The notes beneath the pieces are model-generated. The model was not told the origin of the DNA and ran no database searches. It was given only the letters and a program-made list of their open reading frames with translations. DNA of 64,000 bases from Oscillospiraceae bacterium (lineage in GTDB: Bacteria > Bacillota > Clostridia > Oscillospirales > Ruminococcaceae). The position numbers and the translations under genes are program-made. This document shows positions 36,989 through 45,621 of the stretch, piece by piece; position 1 is the first letter of the stretch; each line of letters opens with the position of its first letter. The stretch lies in contig JAFVOU010000042.1 in assembly GCA_017505635.1 (NCBI GenBank), positions 21,371-85,370 of the forward strand, written 5' to 3'.

Positions 36989-37726
36989 TTATATATAATT
37001 AACAAGAGAATCTTCGGTGTAAACAACAGTTTTCACGCCAAACTGTTCAGAAATAAGTTCTGCAAAAGTTTCCACAGATATTTTTTCACTTTCATCGTGA
37101 CCAAGACAGATTGTGCTTATGCCAAGCTCTTTAAGGTCCAGCATATCGTGATAACTGCTTTCCCCTGTTACAAGACAGTCACAGCCAGCAGCAACAATTT
37201 CTTCCGTCATCCCTTTGCCGCTTCCTGCAACAACCATCACTTTTGTAATATTTTCGCTCGATTTTACAAATTGTAATTTGATTTTAACCTTATCTTTAAG
37301 TCTGCCAAGAAAAACATCAAAATTTTCTTCTTGCGGAAGTATCACAGCAAAAGCAAATTCGTTCTGTTCCTTCTCACCGCAGAGTCCACAAAAATCTATC
37401 AGCTTTGCACTTGTACCATATTTGTATTTATCAAAATTTGTATGCGCAGAAATCACACTGATATTATTCTGAATAAGCATAAACAGAATGCTGTCACTGT
37501 CCAGACTTTTTATTGAAGAAAAAATCACAGGGTGGTGAGAAACAATAATTCCACATTTTTCCTTTACAGCTTTATCAACTGCAGCCTTTGTTACATCAAG
37601 ACAGCAAAGAATTCTGTCTGTTTTTGTATTGCTGTTCAAAAGAAGCCCGCTGTTGTCCCATTTTTCCTGAGTTTCAAAAGGCATAACCTCATCAAGATAT
37701 TCAAAAACCTGTTTTGCTGTAACCAT
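36989..37726 (-). CDS. Nif3-like dinuclear metal centre protein
   Basis: 245 residues of the NIF3/YbgI family, hexameric toroid with two metals per subunit; often labelled GTP cyclohydrolase 1 type 2, although the cellular role is uncertain. Metal-site segments are IVSHHPVIFSS (His-His), ISAHTNFDKYKYG and GHDESEKISVETF. The family's inserted PII-like domain is absent, as the length shows. ATG at 37726 follows AAGGAGA; an in-frame start at 37753 has no site. Upstream neighbour in Firmicutes is often trmK, which is not seen here. Confidence 0.92.
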   Translation of the reverse strand: MVTAKQVFEYLDEVMPFETQEKWDNSGLLLNSNTKTDRILCCLDVTKAAVDKAVKEKCGIIVSHHPVIFSSIKSLDSDSILFMLIQNNISVISAHTNFDKYKYGTSAKLIDFCGLCGEKEQNEFAFAVILPQEENFDVFLGRLKDKVKIKLQFVKSSENITKVMVVAGSGKGMTEEIVAAGCDCLVTGESSYHDMLDLKELGISTICLGHDESEKISVETFAELISEQFGVKTVVYTEDSLVNYI

Positions 37727-37836
37727 AATATCTCCTTTGATTTCCGTTTTCATAAATCTTTATCTATTAAACCACAAAAAGTACAATTCAGCAATACCCA
37801 TTACTTCTGCATCATCTATAAAACCGCAAAATAAAA

Positions 37837-37868
37837 ACAGACCCGAAAATTCGGGTCTGTCTTTTGTA
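37837..37868 (-). terminator. Terminator of the rnf operon
   Basis: Perfect stem ACAGACCCGAA (37837-37847) with TTCGGGTCTGT (37850-37860). The minus strand continues TTTTTATTTTG. Confidence 0.93.
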
Positions 37869-37895
37869 CCTTGCGGTATTTATTGCATTTAAAAA

Positions 37896-38705
37896 TTATC
37901 TGCAGTTTGGAACGTCGATTGCACCAACAGGGCAAGCTTCAGCACACTGCATACAGCCGATACAGAGGTCTGCATCAATGTTTGCAAGGAAGCCGTCAAC
38001 TGTAACAGCTTTTGCTTTAGCTGTTTCAATTGGACAAACTTTTTCACATCTCTTACAGCCGATACAGCCAACTTTACATGCTTCGCGTGTAAGTTTACCG
38101 TTGTCTTTGTTGTTACAGAGAACCATTGGTTTAACGTCATCTTCAACGATTTCGATAACGAATTTTGGACAAACTTTAGCGCAAGCGCCGCAGCCTGTAC
38201 ATTTTTCGTTGATTACTCTTGCAACACCGTCAACAACCTGAATTGCACCGAATGGACATACGCTTGCACAGTCACCAAGACCGAGACAGCCGTAAGCACA
38301 GTCACCAGGACCGCCGAACATTTTTGCTGCAGCGGAACATGTTGTAACACCTTCGTAATCGAATTTTGTGTTTGTATTGCATGTGTGACCCTGACATTTA
38401 ACTACAGCTTTTTTAGCTGCACCTGCAGAAGCAGAAACGCCCATAACTTTAGCGATTGCTGCAACACAGTCTGCGCCACCAGGAGCACATTTGTTAAGGT
38501 CTGCACCTTTTTCTACGATTGCTTTTGCATAGTCGGAACAACCAGCATAACCACAACCACCACAGTTTGCGCCAGGGAGACAACCTGCAACCTGACCGAT
38601 TCTTTCGTCTTCGTATACGTACATTACTTTAGCAGCAACTACAAGCACTACTGATGCAATAATACCGATAACAGCAACGATAATAACAGTTGTTAAAATA
38701 TCCAT
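37896..38705 (-). CDS. rnfB: Rnf complex subunit B (iron-sulfur)
   Basis: 269 residues. N-terminal TM (about 4-27), then an Fe-S domain with CLPGANCGGCGYAGC, further Cys in CAYGCLGLGDCASVC, and ferredoxin-type motifs CTGCGACAKVCP, CIGCKRCEKVCP and CIGCMQCAEACP. Passes electrons from reduced ferredoxin into the Rnf complex, which couples ferredoxin:NAD+ oxidoreduction to Na+ or H+ export. Last gene of rnfCDGEAB. Confidence 0.97.
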   Translation of the reverse strand: MDILTTVIIVAVIGIIASVVLVVAAKVMYVYEDERIGQVAGCLPGANCGGCGYAGCSDYAKAIVEKGADLNKCAPGGADCVAAIAKVMGVSASAGAAKKAVVKCQGHTCNTNTKFDYEGVTTCSAAAKMFGGPGDCAYGCLGLGDCASVCPFGAIQVVDGVARVINEKCTGCGACAKVCPKFVIEIVEDDVKPMVLCNNKDNGKLTREACKVGCIGCKRCEKVCPIETAKAKAVTVDGFLANIDADLCIGCMQCAEACPVGAIDVPNCR

Positions 38706-38717
38706 AGTTACCCCTCC

Positions 38718-39320
38718 TTAAATTGCACCAAAGATGCTTTCGATGATACCACCAAAGCCTGTGAAGGAAAGAGCTACCAAAGCAGCTGCTACCAATGTGA
38801 TTGGAAGGCCTTCGAAGCATTTGATTGGTTTTGCCTGGTCAACACGGCTTCTAACACCTGTGAAGATAACCATAGCAAGCATAAAGCCGATACCTGCACC
38901 AAGGGAACCTACCATACTTTCAACAAAGTTGTAGCCGGATTCAACGTTGAGCAATGCAACACCGAGGATAGCACAGTTTGTTGTGATAAGTGGGAGATAA
39001 ACACCGAGGGAGTTGTAAAGACCTGGGATGTATTTTTTAAGAATGATTTCAACAAGCTGTACCAAAGAAGCAATAACAAGGATAAATGTAATTGTTCTGA
39101 GGTATGTAAGGTCATTAGCCTGAAGAATAAATTTGTCAATTGGCCATGTAACTGCTGTTGCCATCAACATAACGAAGATAACAGCTGCGGACATACCAAT
39201 GGAAGAGTCAAGTTTCTTGGAAACGCCAAGGAATGGGCAGATACCAAGGAATTTTACGAGAACATAGTTGTTAACCAACACCATGCTGAAGAATATAGCA
39301 CCTAATCTCATTACATCCAT
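38718..39320 (-). CDS. rnfA: Rnf complex subunit A
   Basis: 200 residues, six TMs. LVNNYVLVKFLGICPFLGVS is the conserved half-helix with the Cys that, with its counterpart in RnfE, holds an intramembrane Fe-S centre. LITTNCAILGVALLN is the second signature. Start overlaps the window of rnfB spacing: 12 bp between the two. Confidence 0.97.
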   Translation of the reverse strand: MDVMRLGAIFFSMVLVNNYVLVKFLGICPFLGVSKKLDSSIGMSAAVIFVMLMATAVTWPIDKFILQANDLTYLRTITFILVIASLVQLVEIILKKYIPGLYNSLGVYLPLITTNCAILGVALLNVESGYNFVESMVGSLGAGIGFMLAMVIFTGVRSRVDQAKPIKCFEGLPITLVAAALVALSFTGFGGIIESIFGAI

Positions 39321-40003
39321 TATGCGTTACCTCCTTCTGTTTTTGCGTTGGCACAAGCCATTTTACAACCGATGCAACCTGCACCACAACCGTCTTTTGG
39401 CATCTGAGCAATTTCAAGTTTAACTGCAAGAGCCATGAAGAGACCGAATGTGAAGAAGCCGCCTGCTGCGGATGTAAAGAAACCGATTGGGTTAGCGGAG
39501 AAGAATGGTACTGCAAAGCCGAATACGGAGCCTGCACCGAGAGCTTCTCTGAAGATACCCATAAGTGTAAGTGTAAGTGTAAAGCCAAGACCCATACCTA
39601 CGCCGTCAAGTGCGGAATCAACAACTGGGTTTTTGGAAGCAAATGCTTCAGCACGACCAAGGATAACGCAGTTAACAACGATAAGTGGAAGGAACACGCC
39701 AAGAGCTGTGTCCAATGCTGGCAAGAATGCTTTAACAAGCATCTGTACTACTGTAACGAAACCTGCGATGATTGTGATAAATGCAGGAATACGAACTTTA
39801 TCTGGAATAATTTTTCTGAGAGCAGAAATAACAACGTTTGAACAGATAAGAACAAATGTTGCTGCAATACCCATACCAAAGCCGTTAAATGCAGAAGATG
39901 TAACTGCAAGTGTAGGACATGTACCCAAAACAAGTTTGAGAACAGGGTTTTCTTTAATAAAGCCATTGGTTATGAGAGAAAGTTTGTTATTTTTCTTTTC
40001 CAT
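39320..40003 (-). CDS. rnfE: Rnf complex subunit E with Cys-rich C-terminal tail
   Basis: 227 residues, six TMs, homologous to RnfA with inverted topology: GFIKENPVLKLVLGTCPTLA and LIVVNCVILGRAEAFASKNP. The C-terminal 25 residues extend past the last TM and hold four Cys in CGAGCIGCKMAC, which could bind metal; such a tail is not part of the textbook subunit. Its stop overlaps the rnfA start by one base. Confidence 0.95.
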   Translation of the reverse strand: MEKKNNKLSLITNGFIKENPVLKLVLGTCPTLAVTSSAFNGFGMGIAATFVLICSNVVISALRKIIPDKVRIPAFITIIAGFVTVVQMLVKAFLPALDTALGVFLPLIVVNCVILGRAEAFASKNPVVDSALDGVGMGLGFTLTLTLMGIFREALGAGSVFGFAVPFFSANPIGFFTSAAGGFFTFGLFMALAVKLEIAQMPKDGCGAGCIGCKMACANAKTEGGNA

Positions 40004-40016
40004 TACTTAATCCTCC

Positions 40017-40973
40017 TTAACCATTGATTGCAGCAAATGCTGCTGCTGCTTTGCTTACAGCCTGTTTAGCGCCTTTAGAAGAGTATGTGCAGTTTGCAAT
40101 GATGTCTGCACCGCTGTCATCTGTTGCACCGATAAATTTGTTGATGTAGTCTTCGTTTGCAATTTTGTCGCCGAGACCTGGTGTTTCACTGGATGTATCG
40201 AACATAACACCTGTGATAACGCCTGTTTCATCGAAGGAAACGTATGCTTTAAGCATAAGACCGGACTGGTGTTCATCACCGATGATACCGTTACCTTTGC
40301 CTTCTGTTACAAGAACAAGGCCTTTGTCGGATGTGTATGCTTCAAGAACATCTTCGTGTGCAACGTCTGTTGCAACCATGTTGCCGAAGTATTCTGCAAC
40401 TTTTTCTTCAAATGTAAGTTCAACAATAACAACACCAAGAGCTTTTTCGCTGAATGCTTTGTAAGCAGCATCCATAGCAGAGATAGCAGCTCCGGAGGAG
40501 ATTGTTGTACCGGAGATTGTATCAACACCGCTAGCCTGATCGCCTTTGATGCCAAGGAACTGTTCAAGGAACCATGTTTCTTTAACGATTTTATCACCGA
40601 TACCTGGAGTTTCTCCGGAACAGTCGATAACTTTGCAGCTGATGATTGTACCTTCGTTATCGTATGCAACCATCATTTTTACAGAACCGTTACCACCGAA
40701 ACCGTTGCCCTGTGCAGAAATAACATAACCAGCACCGTTTGTTGCTTTGTACATTTCTGTTACGCCTTCAACTTCAACTTCGATAGCTTCAAAGCCGTCA
40801 GCTTCTGGAAGAAGTTCGTATCTTGCAGCGTTTGCTGCTTCTGCAGCAGCTGCTGCAATAATTGGAGCTGTAATGCTGTTTACTGCTGCCAAAGCTGCAG
40901 AAACGATAATACAAATTACTGTAAGCACTACAACTGGTTTGAGCAAGTCATTCCATGTAGAATTCTTTTTCAT
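40017..40973 (-). CDS. rnfG: Rnf complex subunit G with two FMN-binding domains
   Basis: 318 residues; usual RnfG is about 190-210. One N-terminal TM (about 11-33). Domain 1 has ETPGIGDKI (121-129) and SGTTIS (154-159), fitting the covalent FMN attachment consensus. Domain 2 repeats ETPGLGDKI (263-271) but has ANCTYS (293-298) in place of SG-T-T, so flavinylation there is uncertain. This looks like an internal duplication. RnfG relays electrons between RnfD and the rest of the complex. Confidence 0.93.
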   Translation of the reverse strand: MKKNSTWNDLLKPVVVLTVICIIVSAALAAVNSITAPIIAAAAAEAANAARYELLPEADGFEAIEVEVEGVTEMYKATNGAGYVISAQGNGFGGNGSVKMMVAYDNEGTIISCKVIDCSGETPGIGDKIVKETWFLEQFLGIKGDQASGVDTISGTTISSGAAISAMDAAYKAFSEKALGVVIVELTFEEKVAEYFGNMVATDVAHEDVLEAYTSDKGLVLVTEGKGNGIIGDEHQSGLMLKAYVSFDETGVITGVMFDTSSETPGLGDKIANEDYINKFIGATDDSGADIIANCTYSSKGAKQAVSKAAAAFAAING

Positions 40974-40975
40974 AA

Positions 40976-41929
40976 TTATTTAGCCTCCTTTACTTTTTTA
41001 GGAGCACCAAGAGGTTTCTGTCTTGTAAGCTGATTGATGTATGGTACAAAGAGGTTCATGAGAAGGATTGCGTAGGAAACGCCTTCTGTCATTGTACCGA
41101 ATACACGAATCATCATTGTGATAAGACCAAGGCCGAGACCAAATACGATTTTGCCTTTAAGTGTGTAAGGGCTTGTTACGTAGTCTGTAGCCATAAAGAT
41201 AGCACCAAGGAGGAGACCGCCGCCAAGAACGTGAACGAGTGGATCCTGACCAAAGAGTACTGCGAGAACAGCAACTGTTGCTACATATGTAACAGGGATT
41301 GCTGGGCTGATAACTTTTTTGATGAGAAGGTATACAAAACCGATGAGGAGTGCAAGAGCACTTGTTTCACCAAGAACACCACCGTGCATACCAAGGAACA
41401 TTGTCATATATGGTGCGCCGCCTTCAGCAAATGCGCCTGCTGCGTTAGCTGCAAGTGGTGTTGCTGCTGCGATTGCATCGATAGACTGTGTTGGGTGTGT
41501 AAAGTTTGTCATAGCACCTGCAAAGGAAGTTGCAAGGATGATACGAGCTGTGATAGCTGGGTTAGCAAAGTTGTAACCGATACCACCAAAGAGCTGTTTT
41601 ACCATGAGAATAGCAAATGCTGCGCCAACTACTGCCATCCAGTATGGAAGTGTGGAAGGCATATTGAAAGCGAGAAGCATACCTGTAACAACAGCGGAGA
41701 GGTCACCAACTGTCTGTTCTTTTTTCATAAGTTTGTTCCAAACATATTCAAAAACAACACAGGATACAACTGTAACGGCTGTAAGGATAACTGCTCTGTA
41801 ACTAAAGATAACGCCTGCTGCGATAAGTGCAGGAATCATAGCAATGATAACATCAAGCATGATAGAGCGGCTGGAATCTTTACCTGTAATATGAGGAGCA
41901 GCTGATACTGTTAATTTCATATTGTTCAT
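40976..41929 (-). CDS. rnfD: Rnf complex subunit D
   Basis: 317 residues, about nine TMs, covalent-FMN subunit. SAAPHITGKDSSRSIMLDVI opens it; GYNFANPAITARIILATSFA and DAIAAATPLA contain the expected flavinylated Thr (in ATPL); ATDYVTSPYTLKGKIVFG is near the C-terminus. Two bp after rnfC and two bp before rnfG. Confidence 0.97.
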   Translation of the reverse strand: MNNMKLTVSAAPHITGKDSSRSIMLDVIIAMIPALIAAGVIFSYRAVILTAVTVVSCVVFEYVWNKLMKKEQTVGDLSAVVTGMLLAFNMPSTLPYWMAVVGAAFAILMVKQLFGGIGYNFANPAITARIILATSFAGAMTNFTHPTQSIDAIAAATPLAANAAGAFAEGGAPYMTMFLGMHGGVLGETSALALLIGFVYLLIKKVISPAIPVTYVATVAVLAVLFGQDPLVHVLGGGLLLGAIFMATDYVTSPYTLKGKIVFGLGLGLITMMIRVFGTMTEGVSYAILLMNLFVPYINQLTRQKPLGAPKKVKEAK

Positions 41930-41930
41930 A

Positions 41931-43247
41931 TTAGTTTGCCGCCTTTCTTACAAAGTCTTTAGCTTCAGCCATTGTCTGTGCAACAGGGCGTTTAGCTGGA
42001 CATACAAAGGAACAGCTGCCGCAAGCCATACAGAGGTCTACGCTGAGAGCTTTGATTTCTTCTGCATCTTTAGCATTGAGAGCAAGAGCAATTTCAACTG
42101 GGGAAAGACCCATTGGACATGCTTCAACACATCTGCCGCAACGGATACATGCGCTTGCAGGTGCTGCTTTTGCTGCTTTTTTGCCAAATACGAGAATAGC
42201 ATTGTTCTGTTTCATAACAGGAAGCTGGTCGTTCATAACTGCAGCACCCATCATTGGGCCACCGGAGATGATTTTGCCTGCTTCTTCTTTGTAACCGCCA
42301 CAGAATTCGATTACGTCTGCTGTGGATGCACCGATTACAACTTCTACGTTTTTAGGTTCTGCAACTGCATCACCGTCAACTGTAAGACGTTTTGTAACCA
42401 AAGGCATACCTGTTTTCATATATCTTGCAACAAAACCAACGGAAGCAACGTTCATAACGATGCAGCCTACTGCGCTTGGAAGAGCGCCCTGTGGTACTTC
42501 AAGACCTGTTGCAGTTTCGATCAATGTTTTTTCTGCACCCTGTGGGTAAACGCTTGGGAGTTCACATACTGTGAAGCCTTCAAGACCTTTGCAGAGTTCT
42601 TTCATTTTTGCGATTGCTGCTGGCTTGTTCTTTTCGATACCGATGATAACTTTGGAAAGTTCAAGGTATTCTTTAACAAGTTTTGCGCCTTCAACTACAT
42701 CTTCGCCGCATTCCATCATTTCGCGATAGTCTGCTGTGATGTAAGGTTCACATTCTGCTGCGTTGATACAGAGTGTGTTAACTTCGCTGAGGTTCTGTGG
42801 GTCAAGTTTAACACCGGATGGGAAACCTGCACCGCCAAGACCTACAAGACCGCTTGCTTTGATTGCTGCAACAAAGCTTGCATGGTCTGTAACTTCAGGA
42901 GCTTTAACACATTCGCAAACTGTCTGTTCGCCGTCTGTTTCGATAACAACAGCCTGTGTTTTGTTGCCGTTTGGCAAAAGAATTTCTTCTGTGCCAACAA
43001 CTTTACCGGATACAGAAGAGTGTACAGGTGCGGAAATGAAACCGCCTGCTTCACCAAGAACTGTACCTACTTTAACTTCGTCACCTTTTTTTACAACCAT
43101 TTTGGCTGGAGCACCAATATGCATGCTCATAGGAATGCGAACTTTAGCAGGAACCGGCATTTTTACAGTTTCTAAGTTCTCAGTGTTTTTGTTGTGTGGA
43201 ACATGTGCGCCACAAGCACTGCGAACCAGTTTTTTAAATACTGCCAC
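41931..43247 (-). CDS. rnfC: Rnf complex subunit C (NADH/ferredoxin side)
   Basis: 438 residues: barrel-sandwich N-terminus (MPVPAKVRIPMSMHIGAPAK), a Rossmann-like NAD/FMN domain with GLGGAGFPSGVKL, an SLBB segment, and two 4Fe-4S motifs CIRCGRCVEACP and CMACGSCSFVCP. GTG at 43247 is eight bases after GGAGG; an in-frame ATG at 43262 would place that site inside the gene. First gene of the operon. Confidence 0.96.
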   Translation of the reverse strand: MAVFKKLVRSACGAHVPHNKNTENLETVKMPVPAKVRIPMSMHIGAPAKMVVKKGDEVKVGTVLGEAGGFISAPVHSSVSGKVVGTEEILLPNGNKTQAVVIETDGEQTVCECVKAPEVTDHASFVAAIKASGLVGLGGAGFPSGVKLDPQNLSEVNTLCINAAECEPYITADYREMMECGEDVVEGAKLVKEYLELSKVIIGIEKNKPAAIAKMKELCKGLEGFTVCELPSVYPQGAEKTLIETATGLEVPQGALPSAVGCIVMNVASVGFVARYMKTGMPLVTKRLTVDGDAVAEPKNVEVVIGASTADVIEFCGGYKEEAGKIISGGPMMGAAVMNDQLPVMKQNNAILVFGKKAAKAAPASACIRCGRCVEACPMGLSPVEIALALNAKDAEEIKALSVDLCMACGSCSFVCPAKRPVAQTMAEAKDFVRKAAN

Positions 43248-43302
43248 TATATAATCCTCCATTCAAAGCCTTTAAAAGTAAAGCATATTATTTCAATTTG
43301 TA

Positions 43303-43331
43303 ATTGTAACATTTTTGTTAACTAAATTCAA
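43303..43331 (-). promoter_or_regulatory. Predicted promoter of the rnf operon
   Basis: Minus-strand TTGAAT (43331-43326), 17-bp spacer, TACAAT (43308-43303). The spacer holds an imperfect inverted repeat GTTAACA/TGTTAC; see rejected items on Rex. Confidence 0.55.
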
Positions 43332-43463
43332 TACCCAATGTTTCAAATTTATCAAAAATATATATTTTATTTTGTAAAATCAGTAAATTTGTAGAAAAAG
43401 CCTAAATATTGCCAAACCAATATATAAAAGCTGTTAAAAATTTGTAAAAACTGCCCTTTATGT

Positions 43464-43492
43464 TTGTGAAACTATAAATTATGTGGTATACT
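43464..43492 (+). promoter_or_regulatory. Predicted promoter of the 43.5-44.6 kb plus-strand operon
   Basis: TTGTGA (43464-43469), 17 bp, TATACT (43487-43492). Directly downstream CTGTATA (43491-43497) is repeated in inverted form as TATACAG (43516-43522), a possible operator or leader stem. Confidence 0.65.
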
Positions 43493-43544
43493 GTATACAG
43501 AAAATCCGCTGTTTTTATACAGCAGTTTCAGCAGAGGTATTAAA

Positions 43545-44114
43545 TTGCACAAAATAATTTATTCATCCCCCAGCAAAATCGATTGGGATGCACAAAGCGC
43601 TTTTAAAATAACAAATTATTATACACAGCAGGAAGACCATATGGTTTTCTGCTATATCAAACAATATGTTTCTGACGGCTGTTTAAAACTTTGCACATAT
43701 TGTTTTGACAGCGAAGCTCAGGGAAAAAAAGACCTTCAGCTTTGTCTCAATCCAAATCCCGTACACACCGAAAAATTTTTCCATCTGGAGTTCGGAATAG
43801 ACGGCATAAACCGGTTTGAACTTATTAACCCTCATACCGGCGAAACAACCGATGCCGATGCCGGCAGACTGCAGTACCGTTCTTTCAGAACAAACGACCA
43901 GCAGGGATATTACTGGTGCGGTGAGATTACTGTTCCGGCACAGCTGATAAACGAATATTTCGCTACATTTCTGGAAGAAAAAAGTATTATTCTTTTAAAT
44001 TTCTACAGGATTTTTGAAAACAGCACCGACCACGCATCACTTTTCCCTGATTCTGAAAACAATATATTCAACAAACACAGAACAATGGAAGAATTTATCA
44101 TACTCAACTACTAA
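43545..44114 (+). CDS. Protein of unknown function, possible CBM9/DOMON-like fold
   Basis: 189 residues, soluble, no signal peptide. Strand-rich, with CLNPNPVHTEKFFHLEFGID and GRLQYRSFR ... GYYWCGEITVPAQLI, a pattern like small carbohydrate-binding family 9-like proteins; this resemblance is weak and by eye only. Start is TTG at 43545 behind AGAGGT. It has its own promoter and is followed by a micro-membrane protein and RidA, so it may belong to their operon. Confidence 0.65.
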   Translation: MHKIIYSSPSKIDWDAQSAFKITNYYTQQEDHMVFCYIKQYVSDGCLKLCTYCFDSEAQGKKDLQLCLNPNPVHTEKFFHLEFGIDGINRFELINPHTGETTDADAGRLQYRSFRTNDQQGYYWCGEITVPAQLINEYFATFLEEKSIILLNFYRIFENSTDHASLFPDSENNIFNKHRTMEEFIILNY

Positions 44115-44136
44115 AAAGCTTACTACGGAGGTTTTT

Positions 44137-44268
44137 ATGAAATTCATTAAATTTATTCTCAAACTTTTTGCTGCTTTTCTTGCTTTTGGCGCTTTGGCAA
44201 GCCTTTACCTCAGCAAAAACAAGGATGAATATATTTCACTTGAACAGAACGATTTGAACTTATACTGA
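44137..44268 (+). CDS. 43-residue single-TM protein
   Basis: MKFIKFILKLFAAFLAFGAL then ASLYLSKNKDEYISLEQND: a short basic start, one hydrophobic helix (about 5-27) and a charged tail. ATG at 44137 has a clear GGAGG seven bases upstream. Between the unknown gene (22 bp) and ridA-like gene (14 bp). No family was recognised. Confidence 0.7.
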   Translation: MKFIKFILKLFAAFLAFGALASLYLSKNKDEYISLEQNDLNLY

Positions 44269-44282
44269 TAAAGGAGATTATA

Positions 44283-44636
44283 ATGGCTATAAGACGATTT
44301 GAAAGCAACGGCAGATATTCCAATGTTGTTGAACACAACGGTGTTCTCTACCTTACAGGGCAGCTTTGCAGCAACCCTGCCGGTGACGTCAAACAGCAGA
44401 CCAGAGAAATACTGGAAAAAATCGAATCCCTTCTGGAAAAATACGGCAGCGATAAGCACCATATTCTTTCTGCCCAGATTTATCTTAAGGACATCAATAT
44501 GTTCAAAGATATGAACAGCATCTGGGATGCCTGGGTAAGTCAGGATAACGAACCTGCCCGCCTTTGTGTGGAAGCTGCACTTGCCTCACCTGCGTTTCTT
44601 GTTGAAATAAGCGTAACTGCCGCTGTTATCAAATAA
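44283..44636 (+). CDS. RidA family protein
   Basis: 117 residues of the YjgF/YER057c/UK114 family; RidA deaminates reactive enamine/imine intermediates from PLP enzymes. NGVLYLTGQLCSNPAGDVKQ, QTREILEKIESLLEKYG and ARLCVEAALASPAFLVEISV are recognisable. The Arg that binds the substrate carboxylate in RidA corresponds to ARLCVE. AAGGAGA before ATG. Ends the small operon with a strong terminator. Confidence 0.9.
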   Translation: MAIRRFESNGRYSNVVEHNGVLYLTGQLCSNPAGDVKQQTREILEKIESLLEKYGSDKHHILSAQIYLKDINMFKDMNSIWDAWVSQDNEPARLCVEAALASPAFLVEISVTAAVIK

Positions 44637-44658
44637 AGTACATAATATATATATAAAT

Positions 44659-44689
44659 GCTCCCTTCCGGTCGGAAGGGAGCTTTTTTT
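44659..44689 (+). terminator. Intrinsic terminator
   Basis: Perfect stem GCTCCCTTCC (44659-44668) with GGAAGGGAGC (44673-44682), then TTTTTTT. Confidence 0.95.
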
Positions 44690-44844
44690 GCACCAAATAC
44701 CGCAAATTTCCGCAAATCGCCAAACAATCATACAAAGTTCAACAAACCGTCACGCAGTTTTTTTATTTTTTGAGATAATTGTATTGGGGGTTTTATGTGT
44801 ATACGCATTCCCCCATGATTAAAAATCGAAAGGTTCGCTGCAAA

Positions 44845-45547
44845 TTGAATACATACAACAATCTTTATACAGGCATAGATATTGGTTCAACCACAACCAA
44901 AACTGTAGTAATAAATTCTGCTGATAACAGCATAATATACAGCGATTATCAGCGTCATCATGCAAATCAGGCAGAAAGTGTAAAAAAAGCACTGGAAAAG
45001 CTTTACCGCCGTTTTGGAAATATTTCGACAAAAATATGTCTGACCGGTTCAGGCGCAAAACATATTTCTATCAGGACTGTCAGATTAAGGAATACAAGCT
45101 GCGCCAGCCTCTTGCCAGAAAACTGTATCTTTCGGTTGCAAACAGGGCATTTGATTTTGCCCACAGCATAACAGACAAAATTGCTTCAAAACATCCGCTT
45201 TACAAAACGGCATGCCGTATGCAGGACCTTGTAAAAGACAGCGACAGCATTTTGATGCAGGTGAAGGAGTGCTTATCCCCGGCGAAATTATCCATCACGC
45301 CAGAAGAGGCTGCAAAGCTTTTGTTATACTGCAGCCTTTCGGGTGTCTGCCAAACCATGTAGTAGGCCGTGGCATAACCAAAAAACTGAAAGAAATATTC
45401 CCCGATGTGCAGATTCTGCCGCTGGACTATGACCCTGACGTAAGCTTTGCAAACATAGAAAACCGTCTGCAGATGCTTATTATGAATAATATTTCCCAAG
45501 ATACCGCAAAAGAAAAAGGTCATAATGCTTCCACTGCAGCAGTCTGA
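44845..45547 (+). pseudogene. Remnant of 2-hydroxyacyl-CoA dehydratase activase
   Basis: Pieces of a BadF/BcrA/HgdC-type ATPase fused to its DUF2229-type region, normally well over 1000 residues. 44845-45060 encodes the ATPase N-terminus (YTGIDIGSTTTKTVVIN ... CLTGSGAK). The frame then shifts and, from about 45060, another frame encodes a piece from near the far C-terminus (YFYQDCQIKEYKLRQPLARK). A second shift near 45255 brings GEGVLIPGEIIHHARRG and FVILQPFGCLPNHVVGRGI, the C-terminal signature. A large internal deletion plus frameshifts mean no function remains. An earlier TTG at 44779 is in frame. Confidence 0.85.
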
Positions 45548-45565
45548 TATTGCCCTATACGCACA

Positions 45566-45600
45566 AAACCCGTCTGAGTTGTTCAGACGGGTTTGCTTTT
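45566..45600. terminator. Bidirectional terminator
   Basis: Stem AAACCCGTCTGA (45566-45577) with TCAGACGGGTTT (45583-45594), then GCTTTTT. It lies between the pseudogene and the converging superoxide reductase gene. Confidence 0.9.
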
Positions 45601-45621
45601 TATATTATTTTTATTAAATCA

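Noticed and set aside
41922..43175. 417-codon open frame opposite rnfC
   Set aside because: Antisense to a conserved gene, Cys/Phe/Asn-rich with no fold signature; same codon-bias artefact. The same holds for frames opposite secA (13605-14894), rplB (31711-32520) and the ROK-like gene (62427-63632).
43303..43331. Rex-type operator in the rnf promoter
   Set aside because: The repeat GTTAACA-N5-TGTTAC type is in the opposite half-site order to the Rex consensus TTGTTAA-N4-TTAACAA and is imperfect; AT-rich DNA gives such matches by chance.
43545..44114. Firm assignment of the unknown protein to CBM9
   Set aside because: The resemblance is limited to strand pattern and a few aromatic residues; not enough for a family call.
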